DNA from: Bacteroidota bacterium
Lineage (GTDB): Bacteria; Bacteroidota; Bacteroidia; Chitinophagales; Chitinophagaceae
NCBI GenBank assembly: GCA_023423405.1
Contig: JAFAFR010000058.1
Coordinates: 124,001-188,000, forward strand
DNA length: 64,000 bases
Direction of reading: 5' to 3'
Of the stretch, positions 54,061 to 63,160 are shown piece after piece. Under the pieces are notes generated by a model, which saw only the letters and a program-made list of their open reading frames with translations, did not search any database and was not told the origin of the DNA. How positions within the stretch are numbered: the stretch's first letter is position 1; the number at the start of each line of letters is the position of its first letter. The position numbers and the translations under genes are program-made.

Positions 54061-54089
54061 CAATCGTAGTTGTGTACACAGGCAGTCAA
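54061..54089 (-). promoter_or_regulatory. promoter of the RND efflux operon
   Basis: On the minus strand TTG (54087-54089), an 18-base spacer and TACGATTG (54061-54068) fit the Bacteroidota TTG-N17-23-TAnnTTTG arrangement with one mismatch. The predicted transcript starts a few bases before the ATG at 54051, so the leader would be very short. Confidence 0.55.
54071..54080. promoter_or_regulatory. operator-like palindrome inside the efflux promoter
   Basis: TGTGTACACA is a perfect 10-bp palindrome located wholly within the 18-base spacer of the efflux promoter. A repressor bound there would block RNA polymerase. No regulator gene is adjacent, so the protein would be encoded elsewhere. Confidence 0.5.
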
Positions 54090-54165
54090 TCAGTTAGTGG
54101 TTGAAATGAATCTGCAATTTATTCAATGACCCAGAGAAGGCCATGTGAAGGGGATTAGAATACTA

Positions 54166-55686
54166 TTAAAAAGACACATTTCTGTTTTTAATGGCTTCCA
54201 GTTTTTTTGCCATTTGTTTCCATTGCTGCGGGTGGGCGGCTGCTACATTCTGTTTTTCCCCGATGTCGTTTTGCAGGTTGTACAATTGCGGCTGTGCTGC
54301 ATTTCCTGTTTCAATATTGGTGCGTTCAGGATCGGTGTTGGCTGGTCCGGGGTTGGGAGAAATATATTTCCAGTTGTTCTGAATCAGGCAGAGTGCGCCG
54401 CCCTGTGTAACGAGTTCTTTTCTTCCTTCGGGCGATGTTCCCAGGAATGCCGCGAGCTGGTTTTCGCTGTCGCCTGCTTCCCCGGTGGGAATAGCAACCT
54501 GCAGCAGAGCGCTGAAACTTGCCAGCAGGTCGAGCTGGCAAACCAACGCATCTGATACGCCCGCGCGGATCCTGCCCGGCCAACTCACGATCATGGGTAT
54601 GCGCGTACCGGCTTCGAAGGCGCTGTATTTGCCGCCGCGCAGCGGCCCCCCGGGTTCGTGCCCGTTGCGCATACTCACGGCACCGTCGAGATAGCCGTCG
54701 TCAAGCACGGGACCGTTGTCACTGGTGAAGAGGATGAGCGTGTTGTTTCGGATGCCGGCTTTATCCAGTTCCGCTAGGATCTGTCCTACCGTCCAGTCGA
54801 GCTGCAGGATGGCATCGCCGCGGTATCCCAGCCCGCTTTTCCCTTTGAACATCGTGGAAGGTACGCGGGGCACATGCGGTTCGGTGAGTGTGTAGAGAAG
54901 AAAGAAGGGTTGGTTGTGGTGTTCGCGGATAAAGCCGCGGCTTTTTTCCAGGAAGGTGAGGGGCATTTCTTCGTCGGTCCACCGCGCCATTTTTCCGCCC
55001 TGCATGTAGCCGATCCTGCCGATGCCGTTCACGATGGTCTGGTTGTGACCGTGACCCGGCGTGGCCTGCATTTTCAATAACTGCGGTTGTTCGGCACCGG
55101 TAGGTTCATCACCGATTTTGTGCTGGTAGCTGACCTGGATGGGATCGTTGGGGTCGAGCGCCACCACGCGGTGGTTCTCTACAAAAACGGTGGGTACCCT
55201 GTCGGCGGTTGCGGGAAAGATAAAGGAGTAGTCGAAGCCGGTTTCATTAGGTCCGGGCGCAATGTCGCCGTTCCAGTTCTTTTCCGTTTGTGTACCAAGA
55301 CCGAGGTGCCATTTTCCAATGACGGCGGTACTGTAGCCGGCGTTTTTGAAAACTTTGGGAAGGGTGATGCGGTTGGTGGGAACGATGAGGGCGGCATCGC
55401 CCGGCAGGATACCGGTACCGTTTTTGCGCCAGGGGTAAACGCCGGTCATCATTGCATAACGGGATGGGGTACACGTAGCGGAACTGCTGTGGCCGTTGTT
55501 GAACCGGATGCCACTGGCGGCGAGCTGGTCGAGGTGCGGGGTGTGCAATTTTGTGGCGCCATAGCAACTGAGGTCGCCATAACCCAGGTCGTCGGCCATG
55601 ATGAGGATGACGTTGGGGTTTTCCTGTGCGCTGGTGAGCAGGGAGGTGAGCAGGAGTATGGTGACGAAGTAGATTGGTTTTTTCAT
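54166..55686 (-). CDS. sulfatase (formylglycine-dependent arylsulfatase family)
   Basis: A 506-residue exported sulfatase. The signal peptide is MKKPIYFVTILLLTSLLTSAQ. NVILIMADDLGYGDLSCYGA supplies the metal aspartates, and TCTPSRYAMMTG contains CxPSR, where the cysteine becomes formylglycine. VIGKWHLG is the second sulfatase signature. It would remove sulfate from glycans or aryl esters in the periplasm. No maturation enzyme gene is in the window. I start at 55686, as the longer upstream frame is not signal-like. Confidence 0.93.
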   Translation of the reverse strand: MKKPIYFVTILLLTSLLTSAQENPNVILIMADDLGYGDLSCYGATKLHTPHLDQLAASGIRFNNGHSSSATCTPSRYAMMTGVYPWRKNGTGILPGDAALIVPTNRITLPKVFKNAGYSTAVIGKWHLGLGTQTEKNWNGDIAPGPNETGFDYSFIFPATADRVPTVFVENHRVVALDPNDPIQVSYQHKIGDEPTGAEQPQLLKMQATPGHGHNQTIVNGIGRIGYMQGGKMARWTDEEMPLTFLEKSRGFIREHHNQPFFLLYTLTEPHVPRVPSTMFKGKSGLGYRGDAILQLDWTVGQILAELDKAGIRNNTLILFTSDNGPVLDDGYLDGAVSMRNGHEPGGPLRGGKYSAFEAGTRIPMIVSWPGRIRAGVSDALVCQLDLLASFSALLQVAIPTGEAGDSENQLAAFLGTSPEGRKELVTQGGALCLIQNNWKYISPNPGPANTDPERTNIETGNAAQPQLYNLQNDIGEKQNVAAAHPQQWKQMAKKLEAIKNRNVSF

Positions 55687-55699
55687 AGCAGGAAGGTAA

Positions 55700-55727
55700 G
55701 GGAAAGTTTGGGGTCTGGGGTTTGGGG
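55700..55727 (+). repeat. G-rich tract with quadruplex potential
   Basis: Four G-runs (GGG at 55700-55702, then GGGG at 55710-55713, 55717-55720 and 55724-55727) are separated by 7, 3 and 3 bases, with GGGGTTT units. It lies 14 bases upstream of the minus-strand sulfatase start. The rest of 55687-55804 shows no gene. Confidence 0.6.
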
Positions 55728-55804
55728 TTTGGAGTTGTGGCGCGGATGCTGTTAAGAGCCCTTCCATGGCCTGTTGATATAGCTGGGCGCCCGCCCCTCC
55801 TTTT

Positions 55805-56965
55805 TTAGTGTTCGCCAAAGAAAGCAAGCATGTTGGCCAGGGCTTTTTCGTTGTGCATTGCTTCGCCATTGTCAAGCGATTCCTTTGCTGCCGCTGATGC
55901 CCTTTTGCGCATATTTGTTTCATAGTCCGAAATGGCTTCCTGTAGGGTTTTGTATTTGCCGGATGTTAAGCAGTCGCTCAGTTCCAACGCATCACGCATA
56001 GCCATATTTACGCCTTCTCCTGCAAAGGGCGGCATAACGTGCGCCGCATCGCCCAGCATGGTCAGGTTGGGCAGGGCTTCCCAGCTTTGGTCCAACGGCA
56101 TGCAATAGATGGGGCGTGGAATAAAAGGCGTGGCGGCGCTTTCAAACAGCTCGTGCCACAGATTGCTCCATTCGGCATATGCTTCTTTAAACCATTCAAG
56201 CAATTGCGTTTTGTCCGAAAAGTCTAAACCGCTGTTTGCTGTCCAGTTCTCCTCTGCTTTGAAACTTGCATAAAAACCGATTTCGCCATTGCCCTTTTGC
56301 CCCATCAGTATGTTCTTTTTATTCCCGAAAGCCATTATTTTTCCGCCGTTGAGTAGGGTGGAAATTTGGGGCGCTGCATTTTTTGCGTCGTCAATATTCC
56401 CTTCCAGCATTAAAATGCCTGAATAAAACGCTTTGACGCTGGTGATGTAGGGACGGATTTTTGAATTTGCTCCATCGGCCGCAACAACAAGGTCTGCATA
56501 AACCGCATGGCCGTTTTTGAAATGCAACAGCCAACCGTCGTTTTGTTTGTTCATTGAAACAAAATGGCTGTTCCACACAACTGTACCAGGTTGCAACGAT
56601 TCTAAAAGTATTTTTCGTAAGGCGCCCCTGTCTATTTCGGGACGAAAATGCGGATTGCCAAAATCTTCTTCCACCTTGGTGTCGTGATCGCTGTAAAACA
56701 CTGCGGCCTGTTCATTCATGATCTTCTTCCTGTCTGCCCGGGGAAGAAAGTTGTTTTTGAACGCATGCAACAGGTCTGCCTGTATCAGCGCTGCCAAACC
56801 TGAATCATCGTGTAGATCGAGGGGGGAGCCCTGCACACGGGCATTTTTATTCAAATCCCGTTCATATACTGTTATGTCTGCTCCTTTAAGTTGTAAGAGC
56901 TTTGCCAAAGTTAGTCCGCCGGGACCACCACCTACGACGGCTATTTTTTTGTCCTGCAATTTCAT
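55805..56965 (-). CDS. Tet(X)-family FAD-dependent monooxygenase
   Basis: A 386-residue flavin monooxygenase aligning along its length with Tet(X). IAVVGGGPGGLTLAKLLQLKGADITVYERD is the FAD loop, SPLDLHDDSGLAAL and the C-terminal MLGDAAHVMPPFAGEGVNMAMRDALELSD match closely. Tet(X) hydroxylates tetracyclines, but the pocket differs here: the position of Arg213 is Lys (GGKIMA), and His234 and Gly236 appear as Gly and Tyr (GEIGFYASF). So the substrate is probably different. By eye its base use is more A/T-rich than its neighbours, hinting at transfer. The ATG at 56965 is chosen for the FAD-loop distance. Confidence 0.88.
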   Translation of the reverse strand: MKLQDKKIAVVGGGPGGLTLAKLLQLKGADITVYERDLNKNARVQGSPLDLHDDSGLAALIQADLLHAFKNNFLPRADRKKIMNEQAAVFYSDHDTKVEEDFGNPHFRPEIDRGALRKILLESLQPGTVVWNSHFVSMNKQNDGWLLHFKNGHAVYADLVVAADGANSKIRPYITSVKAFYSGILMLEGNIDDAKNAAPQISTLLNGGKIMAFGNKKNILMGQKGNGEIGFYASFKAEENWTANSGLDFSDKTQLLEWFKEAYAEWSNLWHELFESAATPFIPRPIYCMPLDQSWEALPNLTMLGDAAHVMPPFAGEGVNMAMRDALELSDCLTSGKYKTLQEAISDYETNMRKRASAAAKESLDNGEAMHNEKALANMLAFFGEH

Positions 56966-56986
56966 TCCGTTTTTTATTGAACGGCA

Positions 56987-56994
56987 CAAAATTA
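56987..56994 (-). promoter_or_regulatory. -7 box of the Tet(X)-like gene
   Basis: On the minus strand TAATTTTG matches TAnnTTTG, 21 bases before the ATG at 56965. A TTG lies 16 bases upstream of it, slightly closer than usual. Confidence 0.45.
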
Positions 56995-57008
56995 CCGGGA
57001 GGCAGGCA

Positions 57009-57020
57009 TACAAAATTGTA
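57009..57020. promoter_or_regulatory. dyad overlapping the -33 region of the Tet(X)-like gene
   Basis: TACAAAATTGTA is an inverted repeat of TACAA with a two-base centre. It covers the TTG expected for the -33 element of the downstream gene. It could be a repressor operator, but no regulator lies beside it. Confidence 0.35.
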
Positions 57021-57042
57021 CAAATCGGCCACTTTGCAACCG

Positions 57043-58335
57043 TTAAGAAAGCCCACCCGCTCCCGAAAACCGCTTATAGCTGGCTTTTTCCAGGGCTTCA
57101 CGGTGGTCGGGATGGGCAATGCTGGTGAGCAGTTTCGCGCGTTGCGCCATGTTTTTGCCGTAAAGATTCACAACGCCGTACTCCGTGGCCACGTAGTGCA
57201 CATGTCCGCGTGTGGTGACCACGCCCGCGCCTTCCTTCAAAAAGGGAACAATGCGGGAAAGGCCTTTGCGCGTGGTCGAGGGCAAAGCAATGATGGGCTT
57301 TCCGCCGGGCGAGAGAGCGGCGCCGCGCATGAAGTCCATCTGGCCGCCAATACCAGAATACTGGTGTGTGCCGATGGAGTCGGCGCAAACCTGCCCGGTG
57401 AGGTCGATTTCAATGGCGCTGTTGATGGCGATCATTTTGGGATTGCGCCGGATGATGGCGGTATCATTTACCCAGCAGATCTCCTTGCTGCTCACAAAGG
57501 GGTTGTTGTCGACAAAATCGTAGAGCCTTCGGGAACCCAGCAGGAAACTGGTAACGATTTTTCCCGGCTTCACCACTTTGTGCTCGTTGGTGATGACGCC
57601 GCGCTCCACCAGGTCGATCACCCCATCGGAAAACATTTCCGTATGAACGCCCAACTGCCTGTGCGTGGTGAGTTGTTTCAACACGGCATCGGGTATGGCG
57701 CCAATGCCGAGCTGCAGGGTGGACCCGTCTTCGATGAGGGCAGCCACATGATGACCGATCTTTCCGGCTATGGCATCTGCTTTATCACCGTAAAAGACTT
57801 CGGGCAGTTCGCTGCTTTCTTCCACCAGCGCGGTGAAGCGCGAAATATGGATCACACCATCGCCAAACACGCGTGGCATGCGCGGATTCACCTGGGCAAT
57901 CACGATGGCCGCCGTCTGGACAGCCGCCAGCGCGGCATCCACGGAAGTGCCGAGGGATACGTAGCCATGCGCATCGGGCGGAGAAATCTGCACCATGGCC
58001 ACCTGCAGCGGCAGCACCTTGTTCCGGAACAGTTGCGGGATCTCGCTCAGGAAAATGGGCACATAGTTGCCGCGGTTGCTGTTGGCCCACTCGCGCACAT
58101 TGGCCGATACGAACAAAGAGTTGAGGTAAAAACTTTCGGTTACACCCGGCTGTTTCCACCGGATATCGCCATAGGTGCTGATGGAAACCAGCTCCACGTC
58201 TTTCAGCTCGCCTGCCCTTTGCAGCAGCGCGTTCACGAGCGACAAAGGCGTAGCGGCGCTCCCATGTATAAAAACCCGATCACCGGAACGGACCAGTTGC
58301 ACGGCTTGCTCCGGACTAACAGATTGTACGGCCAT
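57043..58335 (-). CDS. acetyl-CoA hydrolase / 4-hydroxybutyrate CoA-transferase family
   Basis: A 430-residue class I CoA-transferase. The N-terminal domain carries SGDRVFIHGSAATPLSLVNAL; the C-terminal domain has LQLGIGAIPDAVLKQLTTHRQLGVHTEMFSDGVIDL, whose glutamate (HTEM) forms the CoA thioester. QYSGIGGQMDFMRGAALSPGGKPIIALPS is also standard. The exact acyl donors are unknown; acetyl-CoA with butyrate, 4-hydroxybutyrate or succinate are used by relatives. It follows the DUF4136 gene by 29 bases. Confidence 0.93.
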   Translation of the reverse strand: MAVQSVSPEQAVQLVRSGDRVFIHGSAATPLSLVNALLQRAGELKDVELVSISTYGDIRWKQPGVTESFYLNSLFVSANVREWANSNRGNYVPIFLSEIPQLFRNKVLPLQVAMVQISPPDAHGYVSLGTSVDAALAAVQTAAIVIAQVNPRMPRVFGDGVIHISRFTALVEESSELPEVFYGDKADAIAGKIGHHVAALIEDGSTLQLGIGAIPDAVLKQLTTHRQLGVHTEMFSDGVIDLVERGVITNEHKVVKPGKIVTSFLLGSRRLYDFVDNNPFVSSKEICWVNDTAIIRRNPKMIAINSAIEIDLTGQVCADSIGTHQYSGIGGQMDFMRGAALSPGGKPIIALPSTTRKGLSRIVPFLKEGAGVVTTRGHVHYVATEYGVVNLYGKNMAQRAKLLTSIAHPDHREALEKASYKRFSGAGGLS

Positions 58336-58364
58336 ATTCTATACCATCCTTTTCTAAACAGAAA

Positions 58365-58922
58365 TTATTTTTTAGGTGGAAAGCCTTCCAGGATCTTAAC
58401 CACTGCTGTATTGATGGCTTCATCCGGATTTTTGGGCGTCCCGTCAATGTCCTTATTACCCACGCCCTGCCAGATCATTTTGTTGGATGCATTATCGACG
58501 ATATCAATGCTAAGCGAGCCGTTCGTATAATTGTAGGTATTGTAAGTCGTATACCCCGTAGCCATACCGCCGCCCCAGTAGCCATAGGGACGGTACAAAC
58601 CGCCATAGCCGTAGTAATTGGTGGAGGCGGTCACCGACTGCTGTTCGCGGAAATAGGTCACTGCGTTCACCAGCATATCGGGATTGCTGTTCTCTTCTGT
58701 ATAACCCTTGCTGATAAGGGCATTGCGAATGGCATTCAGGATGCGGTTGGCATTGAGTTCACTGATGTTGCCCTTGGTTTGCAGTTTGTAAAAGCCAAAG
58801 GTTTTGTACTTGGAAAAGTCTGCCGTTTTGTCGTAGTCGGTGGTCACTTTCAACTGGCTGCTGCAGGCGGGCAGCAGCGCAAGGGCCATAAGGGCCAGGC
58901 AGAGATGGAGGACTGATTTCAT
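58365..58922 (-). CDS. DUF4136 domain lipoprotein
   Basis: A 185-residue lipoprotein with lipobox LLPACSSQ. The start of the mature protein, LKVTTDYDKTADFSKYKTFGF, and INTAVVKILEGFPPK at the end are the conserved ends of DUF4136, and a Gly/Tyr-rich stretch (about 105-130) lies between. Members are periplasmic or outer-membrane lipoproteins of unknown function. It sits downstream of the hybrid sensor gene, 68 bases away, on the same strand. Confidence 0.88.
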   Translation of the reverse strand: MKSVLHLCLALMALALLPACSSQLKVTTDYDKTADFSKYKTFGFYKLQTKGNISELNANRILNAIRNALISKGYTEENSNPDMLVNAVTYFREQQSVTASTNYYGYGGLYRPYGYWGGGMATGYTTYNTYNYTNGSLSIDIVDNASNKMIWQGVGNKDIDGTPKNPDEAINTAVVKILEGFPPKK

Positions 58923-58990
58923 GGTGAATGGTTATACTATGAAGATAGTGAAAAGCAAATCAGGTTGGCTTTCTTTTGCCGGGATTTCTC

Positions 58991-61900
58991 TCAGCGTTTA
59001 CCCTCCAGGTCGCGGATGTATTGGGTGGGTGTTTTACCAAATTCCTGTTTAAAAGCCTTGGAAAAATAGGACTGGGTCTGGATGCCCACACTGTACATGA
59101 TGTCGGGTATGGAATGGTTTCCTTCGGCGAGCAGGGCGGCGGCCCGGCGCAGGCGTATGCTCCGGATGAAATCGCCGATGGATTGTCCCGTTATGCTCTT
59201 CACGGTATTGTAAAGCTTGGTGCGGCTCATGCCGATCTGCGTGCAAATGTATTCGATGTCCAGCTCCGGTTTGGAAAGATTGTCTTCGATCAGGCTGACC
59301 AGGTCTTCCAGGAAGCTGCGGTCGCGCTCGCTGTGGGCCATTTCGCGGATCTCGGCCTGCTGGTCTTTCCGGTAGTAGGTTTTGAGTTTTTCTTTCTGGC
59401 TGATGATGTTGTGCAGGGTCATTTGCAGCAGGTCCATGCGCAGGGGCTTGGTGAAATAGTAGTCGGCCCCGGTTTCCACGCCCTCCAGCCTGGATTCCAT
59501 GCCATTTCTTGCCGTGAGCATAATGAAGGGGATATGCGCTGTTTCGGCATCGGCCTTTAACGCGCGGCAATATTCAATGCCGTTCATTTCGGGCATCATG
59601 ATGTCGCTGATCACCACATCGGGGTAGAGGCTGCGCGTTCTTTCCATGGCTTCTTTTCCATCGGCCGCTTCAATAATGTGGTAGTCTTCTTCAAGCGATT
59701 CTTTCAAAAACTGGCGCAACTCGGTATTGTCTTCCGCAATAAGCACCTGGTTTTTCTGCCTGTCTGCGGAAGCCGGAACCGCCGTCGGATGGGGCCTGGC
59801 TTTTGCAACGGGCGCCGGTTCATTTTCTGCCGGCAGAAGGGGCGCCGGTTCTTCCTTCATCCATCGTTCCGATTTGGCGTAGGCCGTTTTTTCCGATGGT
59901 ATGGCAATGATGATCTCCGTTCCCTTGTTCCTTTCGCTGTACACATAAATACTCCCCTTGTGCAGTTGCGTGAGGGTTTTCACGAAAGCGAGGCCTATGC
60001 CCGATCCCAGGTGGGTGTCGGAAATGCGGTAATATCTTTCGAAGAGGTGCCGGATCGATTCCGCTGATATGCCGATGCCGTTGTCGGCTACCCGGATGTA
60101 TACGAAGCCCCTGCCTTCGCGGCGATTGCCAATGATGAGCTCGTTTTCATATTGCGGGTGGAACTGACGAAGATCGTCGAGCACCTGCAGCGTCACTCTT
60201 CCATAGTCGTTGGTGTATTTGAAGGAATTGCTGAGCAGGTTGGTGATGATCTTTTCCAATACCTGCCGGTCGAACCAGCATTCTTCCTGCCGGCTTTGCG
60301 CCGATACGGTGAAACGGATGTTTTTCTGCGCCGCCAGCTCGCTGAATTCTTCGGCGATCTCGTGCAGGAATACGGGCAGGTTACCGGGCATCACCTGGAG
60401 CTGCAGTGCGCCCGAAGCGGCTTTCCGGAAATCCATCAGCTCGTTGATGAGCTGCAGCAGGCGGTTGGCATTCCGCTGGATCACCTGGAGCAGGTGCTGG
60501 TTGCGGCCGTCGCTTTCTTCCTGCAATAGCTTTTCCACGGGACCGGTGATCAGGGAAAGCGGTGTGCGGAATTCATGGGAAATATTGGTGAAGAACTGCA
60601 ACTGCATCTGGTGGATCTCTTCTTTTTTCTCTTCCTCGAAACGCTGCAACTGGATCTTGCGCCGTATGCGATAGATGTAGAGCAGCACGGATGCTACGGC
60701 GGCGAGCGCGAGTAAGCGAAACCACCAGGTGTTCCAGAAAGGCGGTGTGATCACCAACTGGATGCTGTGGCCTTGCTGGTTCCAGACGCCGTCGTTGTTG
60801 GAAGCCCTGATCGTAAAACGGTAAGTGCCGGGCCGCACGTTGGTATAAGAGGCCCGCTTTTCGCCGGAAGTGTAGACCCAGTCCTGGTCCCATCCTTCTA
60901 GCCGGTAAGCGAAACGGTTGTTTTCCGGCGCGGTATAACTGAGCGCCGCAAATCCAAAGGAAAAAGTGGCATCCCTGTAGCTGAGCGTGATCTCTTTCGT
61001 AAAGCTGATGTCTTCCGGTAGCAGCTTGTTACCGGGACCGCCGCTGACGGAATTGTTCTGCACCTGGAAATCGGTGATGTAAACGGGTGGTATGAAATTG
61101 TTGGCCCGGATATCGAGCGGGTTAAAACTGTTGAAGCCATTCACGCCACCGATATAGATCTGGCCGTCGCGCGTTTTCGCATAGGCATTGGCTTCAAATT
61201 CCATTTCCTGCAGGCCATCGCCGGTATTGAAGCTCCGGGCTTCGTTCTTTTCTGCATCCAGCAGTTTCAAACCCGCCGAAGTGGTGATCCAGTACTGGCC
61301 ATTGTTGTCTTCGACGATCCCTTTGATAAAAACCTGGTCGAGCGCCTCCCTGGTGGTGAACAGGAAAAAATCGTTGCGCGCGGGGTCGTATTTGTACAAA
61401 CCGGCCTGCCCGGCCCAGATGCCGCCGCGGCTATCGGTGAAGAGTACCCGAATATCGGGCAGTTTGTCTTCCCTGTTGAAATAGTGACTGAATTCACCCG
61501 TTTTTGCATCCATGCGGTTGAGGCCGCCGTCGTCGGTGCCCAGCCAGGTATTGCCGTCGCGGTCCTGCATGATGGACAAAATATTGTTTCCCGAAATGGC
61601 GGTAAGGCCACTGCGGCTGGCGCTGATGCGGTTGAACTGCCCGCTCTTTTTATGAAAAGCATGCAGCCCGCTGTAGTAAGTACCGATCAGCAGTTCGCCG
61701 TTGCGGTCTTCGAAGATGCACTGGATATAGCGTGCAGCGCCGCCGCTGAAACGAGTGAAGTCGTTGGTGGCCCGGTTATATCGGCAGAGTCCGCCGCCCC
61801 AGGTGGCGATCCAGAGTTCGCCGTCGCGGTCTTCGCGAATGTCCATCACTTCGTTGGAGCCCAGGCTTTTTGGATTGAAGGGATCGTATTTATAGTGGAT

Positions 61901-63100
61901 GAAGCTGTTGTCTTTCCGGTTGAAGCGGTTGAGCCCGCCGCCATCGGTGCCGATCCAGATATTCCCGCTGCGGTCTTCACAGAAGGACTTGACATCGTTG
62001 TAGCTGAGGCTGTTGTTGAATGGCTTCTGGCGGTAGAGTTTGAATTTTTCCGCACCCGGCATGTACAGGTTGATGCCGCCGCGGTGGGTGCCGATCCAGA
62101 TATTTCCCTGCACATCTTCGTAGAGCGCCGATACCGTTCGCTGGCTGAGGCTGTTGGGATTTTCGGGCTGGTACTGGTAATTGGAAAACTTTCCCGTGGC
62201 GGGGTCCATGCGGTCGAGCCCGCCGTTCACCGACCCGATCCATATATCTCCTTTTTTACTCCTGTGGACGGCACGCACCAGGTTGCTGCTGATGGAATAG
62301 GCATTATCGGGTTGGTGGATATAGTGCTGAAAACTGTGATAGGTTGGGTTGAACAGCACCAGCCCGTTTTCCGCCATGCCCAGCAGGAGCTTGCCATCGC
62401 GGTCTTCGGCCAGCGCCCAGATGGCTGTTTTGCCTTTGAAGGTTTCGGGCAGCAGGATGTGCTCAAACTGGTTCAGGTTGCTGTGGTAGAGATAGAGGCC
62501 CGATTCCGTACCGGCCCAGATGTTTCCGCGGCTGTCTTCGAGCAGGCAGTGGATATCGGTTTCTTCCGCGTTGGCGCTGCGGCAGTGGATGGCCTGGAAC
62601 GCCGCGGCAGAAGGATCGTATATATTGATACCGCCGCCTGCGGTGCCGATCCAGATCCTGCCCTTGGCATCGCCCAGGATGGCGGTGATGCGGTTACTGG
62701 TGATGGAACCGGCCTGGTTTTTTGTGGTGCGGAAACGGGTGAAACGATTGCTGCGCGGATCGAAACGGTTCAGTCCGTTTAGGGTGCCTACCCAAAGAAG
62801 CTGGCTGCTGTCCTCGAACAGAGCCGTGATGTAGTTGTCGCTCAGCGACAAACTGTCGGAAGGGTGGTGACGGTACACCATCATCTGCGACCCGTCGTAC
62901 CGGTTGAGCCCATCGCGGGTGCCGAACCACAGAAATCCGCGTTTGTCCTGCAAAATGGTTTCGATGGTGCTGTTGGACAATCCCGCTTCACTTTTAATAT
63001 GCCTGAAATTGACGACAGGGCTCTGCGCGTCCACCCATCCTGCAACCAGCAGCAGGATGCCGGAGAAAAACACGGAAAAATATCGGGGTAGCGCAGTCAT
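58991..63100 (-). CDS. hybrid two-component system sensor-regulator (HTCS)
   Basis: A 1369-residue one-protein signalling system. After the signal peptide come two seven-bladed beta-propellers built from repeats of the type DRDGNTWLGTDDGGLNRMD (about 30-690) and a Y_Y_Y domain (about 700-775). A transmembrane helix (about 790-810) leads to the histidine kinase with FFTNISHEFRTPLSLITGP (His near 842) and ATPase motifs (NGIGIS, GSGIGLAFVKTL). The receiver domain has DVVISDIMMPEMNG (Asp near 1165), and an AraC-type DNA-binding domain is C-terminal (about 1260-1369). HTCS proteins sense oligosaccharides in the periplasm and activate the adjacent PUL. It is divergent from the susC gene. Confidence 0.96.
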   Translation of the reverse strand: MTALPRYFSVFFSGILLLVAGWVDAQSPVVNFRHIKSEAGLSNSTIETILQDKRGFLWFGTRDGLNRYDGSQMMVYRHHPSDSLSLSDNYITALFEDSSQLLWVGTLNGLNRFDPRSNRFTRFRTTKNQAGSITSNRITAILGDAKGRIWIGTAGGGINIYDPSAAAFQAIHCRSANAEETDIHCLLEDSRGNIWAGTESGLYLYHSNLNQFEHILLPETFKGKTAIWALAEDRDGKLLLGMAENGLVLFNPTYHSFQHYIHQPDNAYSISSNLVRAVHRSKKGDIWIGSVNGGLDRMDPATGKFSNYQYQPENPNSLSQRTVSALYEDVQGNIWIGTHRGGINLYMPGAEKFKLYRQKPFNNSLSYNDVKSFCEDRSGNIWIGTDGGGLNRFNRKDNSFIHYKYDPFNPKSLGSNEVMDIREDRDGELWIATWGGGLCRYNRATNDFTRFSGGAARYIQCIFEDRNGELLIGTYYSGLHAFHKKSGQFNRISASRSGLTAISGNNILSIMQDRDGNTWLGTDDGGLNRMDAKTGEFSHYFNREDKLPDIRVLFTDSRGGIWAGQAGLYKYDPARNDFFLFTTREALDQVFIKGIVEDNNGQYWITTSAGLKLLDAEKNEARSFNTGDGLQEMEFEANAYAKTRDGQIYIGGVNGFNSFNPLDIRANNFIPPVYITDFQVQNNSVSGGPGNKLLPEDISFTKEITLSYRDATFSFGFAALSYTAPENNRFAYRLEGWDQDWVYTSGEKRASYTNVRPGTYRFTIRASNNDGVWNQQGHSIQLVITPPFWNTWWFRLLALAAVASVLLYIYRIRRKIQLQRFEEEKKEEIHQMQLQFFTNISHEFRTPLSLITGPVEKLLQEESDGRNQHLLQVIQRNANRLLQLINELMDFRKAASGALQLQVMPGNLPVFLHEIAEEFSELAAQKNIRFTVSAQSRQEECWFDRQVLEKIITNLLSNSFKYTNDYGRVTLQVLDDLRQFHPQYENELIIGNRREGRGFVYIRVADNGIGISAESIRHLFERYYRISDTHLGSGIGLAFVKTLTQLHKGSIYVYSERNKGTEIIIAIPSEKTAYAKSERWMKEEPAPLLPAENEPAPVAKARPHPTAVPASADRQKNQVLIAEDNTELRQFLKESLEEDYHIIEAADGKEAMERTRSLYPDVVISDIMMPEMNGIEYCRALKADAETAHIPFIMLTARNGMESRLEGVETGADYYFTKPLRMDLLQMTLHNIISQKEKLKTYYRKDQQAEIREMAHSERDRSFLEDLVSLIEDNLSKPELDIEYICTQIGMSRTKLYNTVKSITGQSIGDFIRSIRLRRAAALLAEGNHSIPDIMYSVGIQTQSYFSKAFKQEFGKTPTQYIRDLEGKR

Positions 63101-63160
63101 ATATAATATGGTGTGGGCTGTTCAATTTACAGTAAAAATGTCCTTCGCCGGGCCGCCAGC

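Noticed and set aside
55687..55923. 79-residue N-terminal extension of the sulfatase
   Set aside because: It reads through the G-rich intergenic tract and into the 3' end of the Tet(X)-like gene; the signal peptide begins at 55686.
55805..56965. Call as a tetracycline resistance gene tet(X)
   Set aside because: Substrate-contacting residues differ, so only family membership is supported.
56902..58530. 542-codon plus-strand open frame across the CoA-transferase
   Set aside because: It is antisense to a gene with full catalytic motifs and has no recognisable domain.
61480..62782. Regularly spaced repeats resembling a CRISPR array
   Set aside because: They are coding repeats of the beta-propeller blades (DRDGxxWxGT) in the HTCS sensor and vary at synonymous sites.
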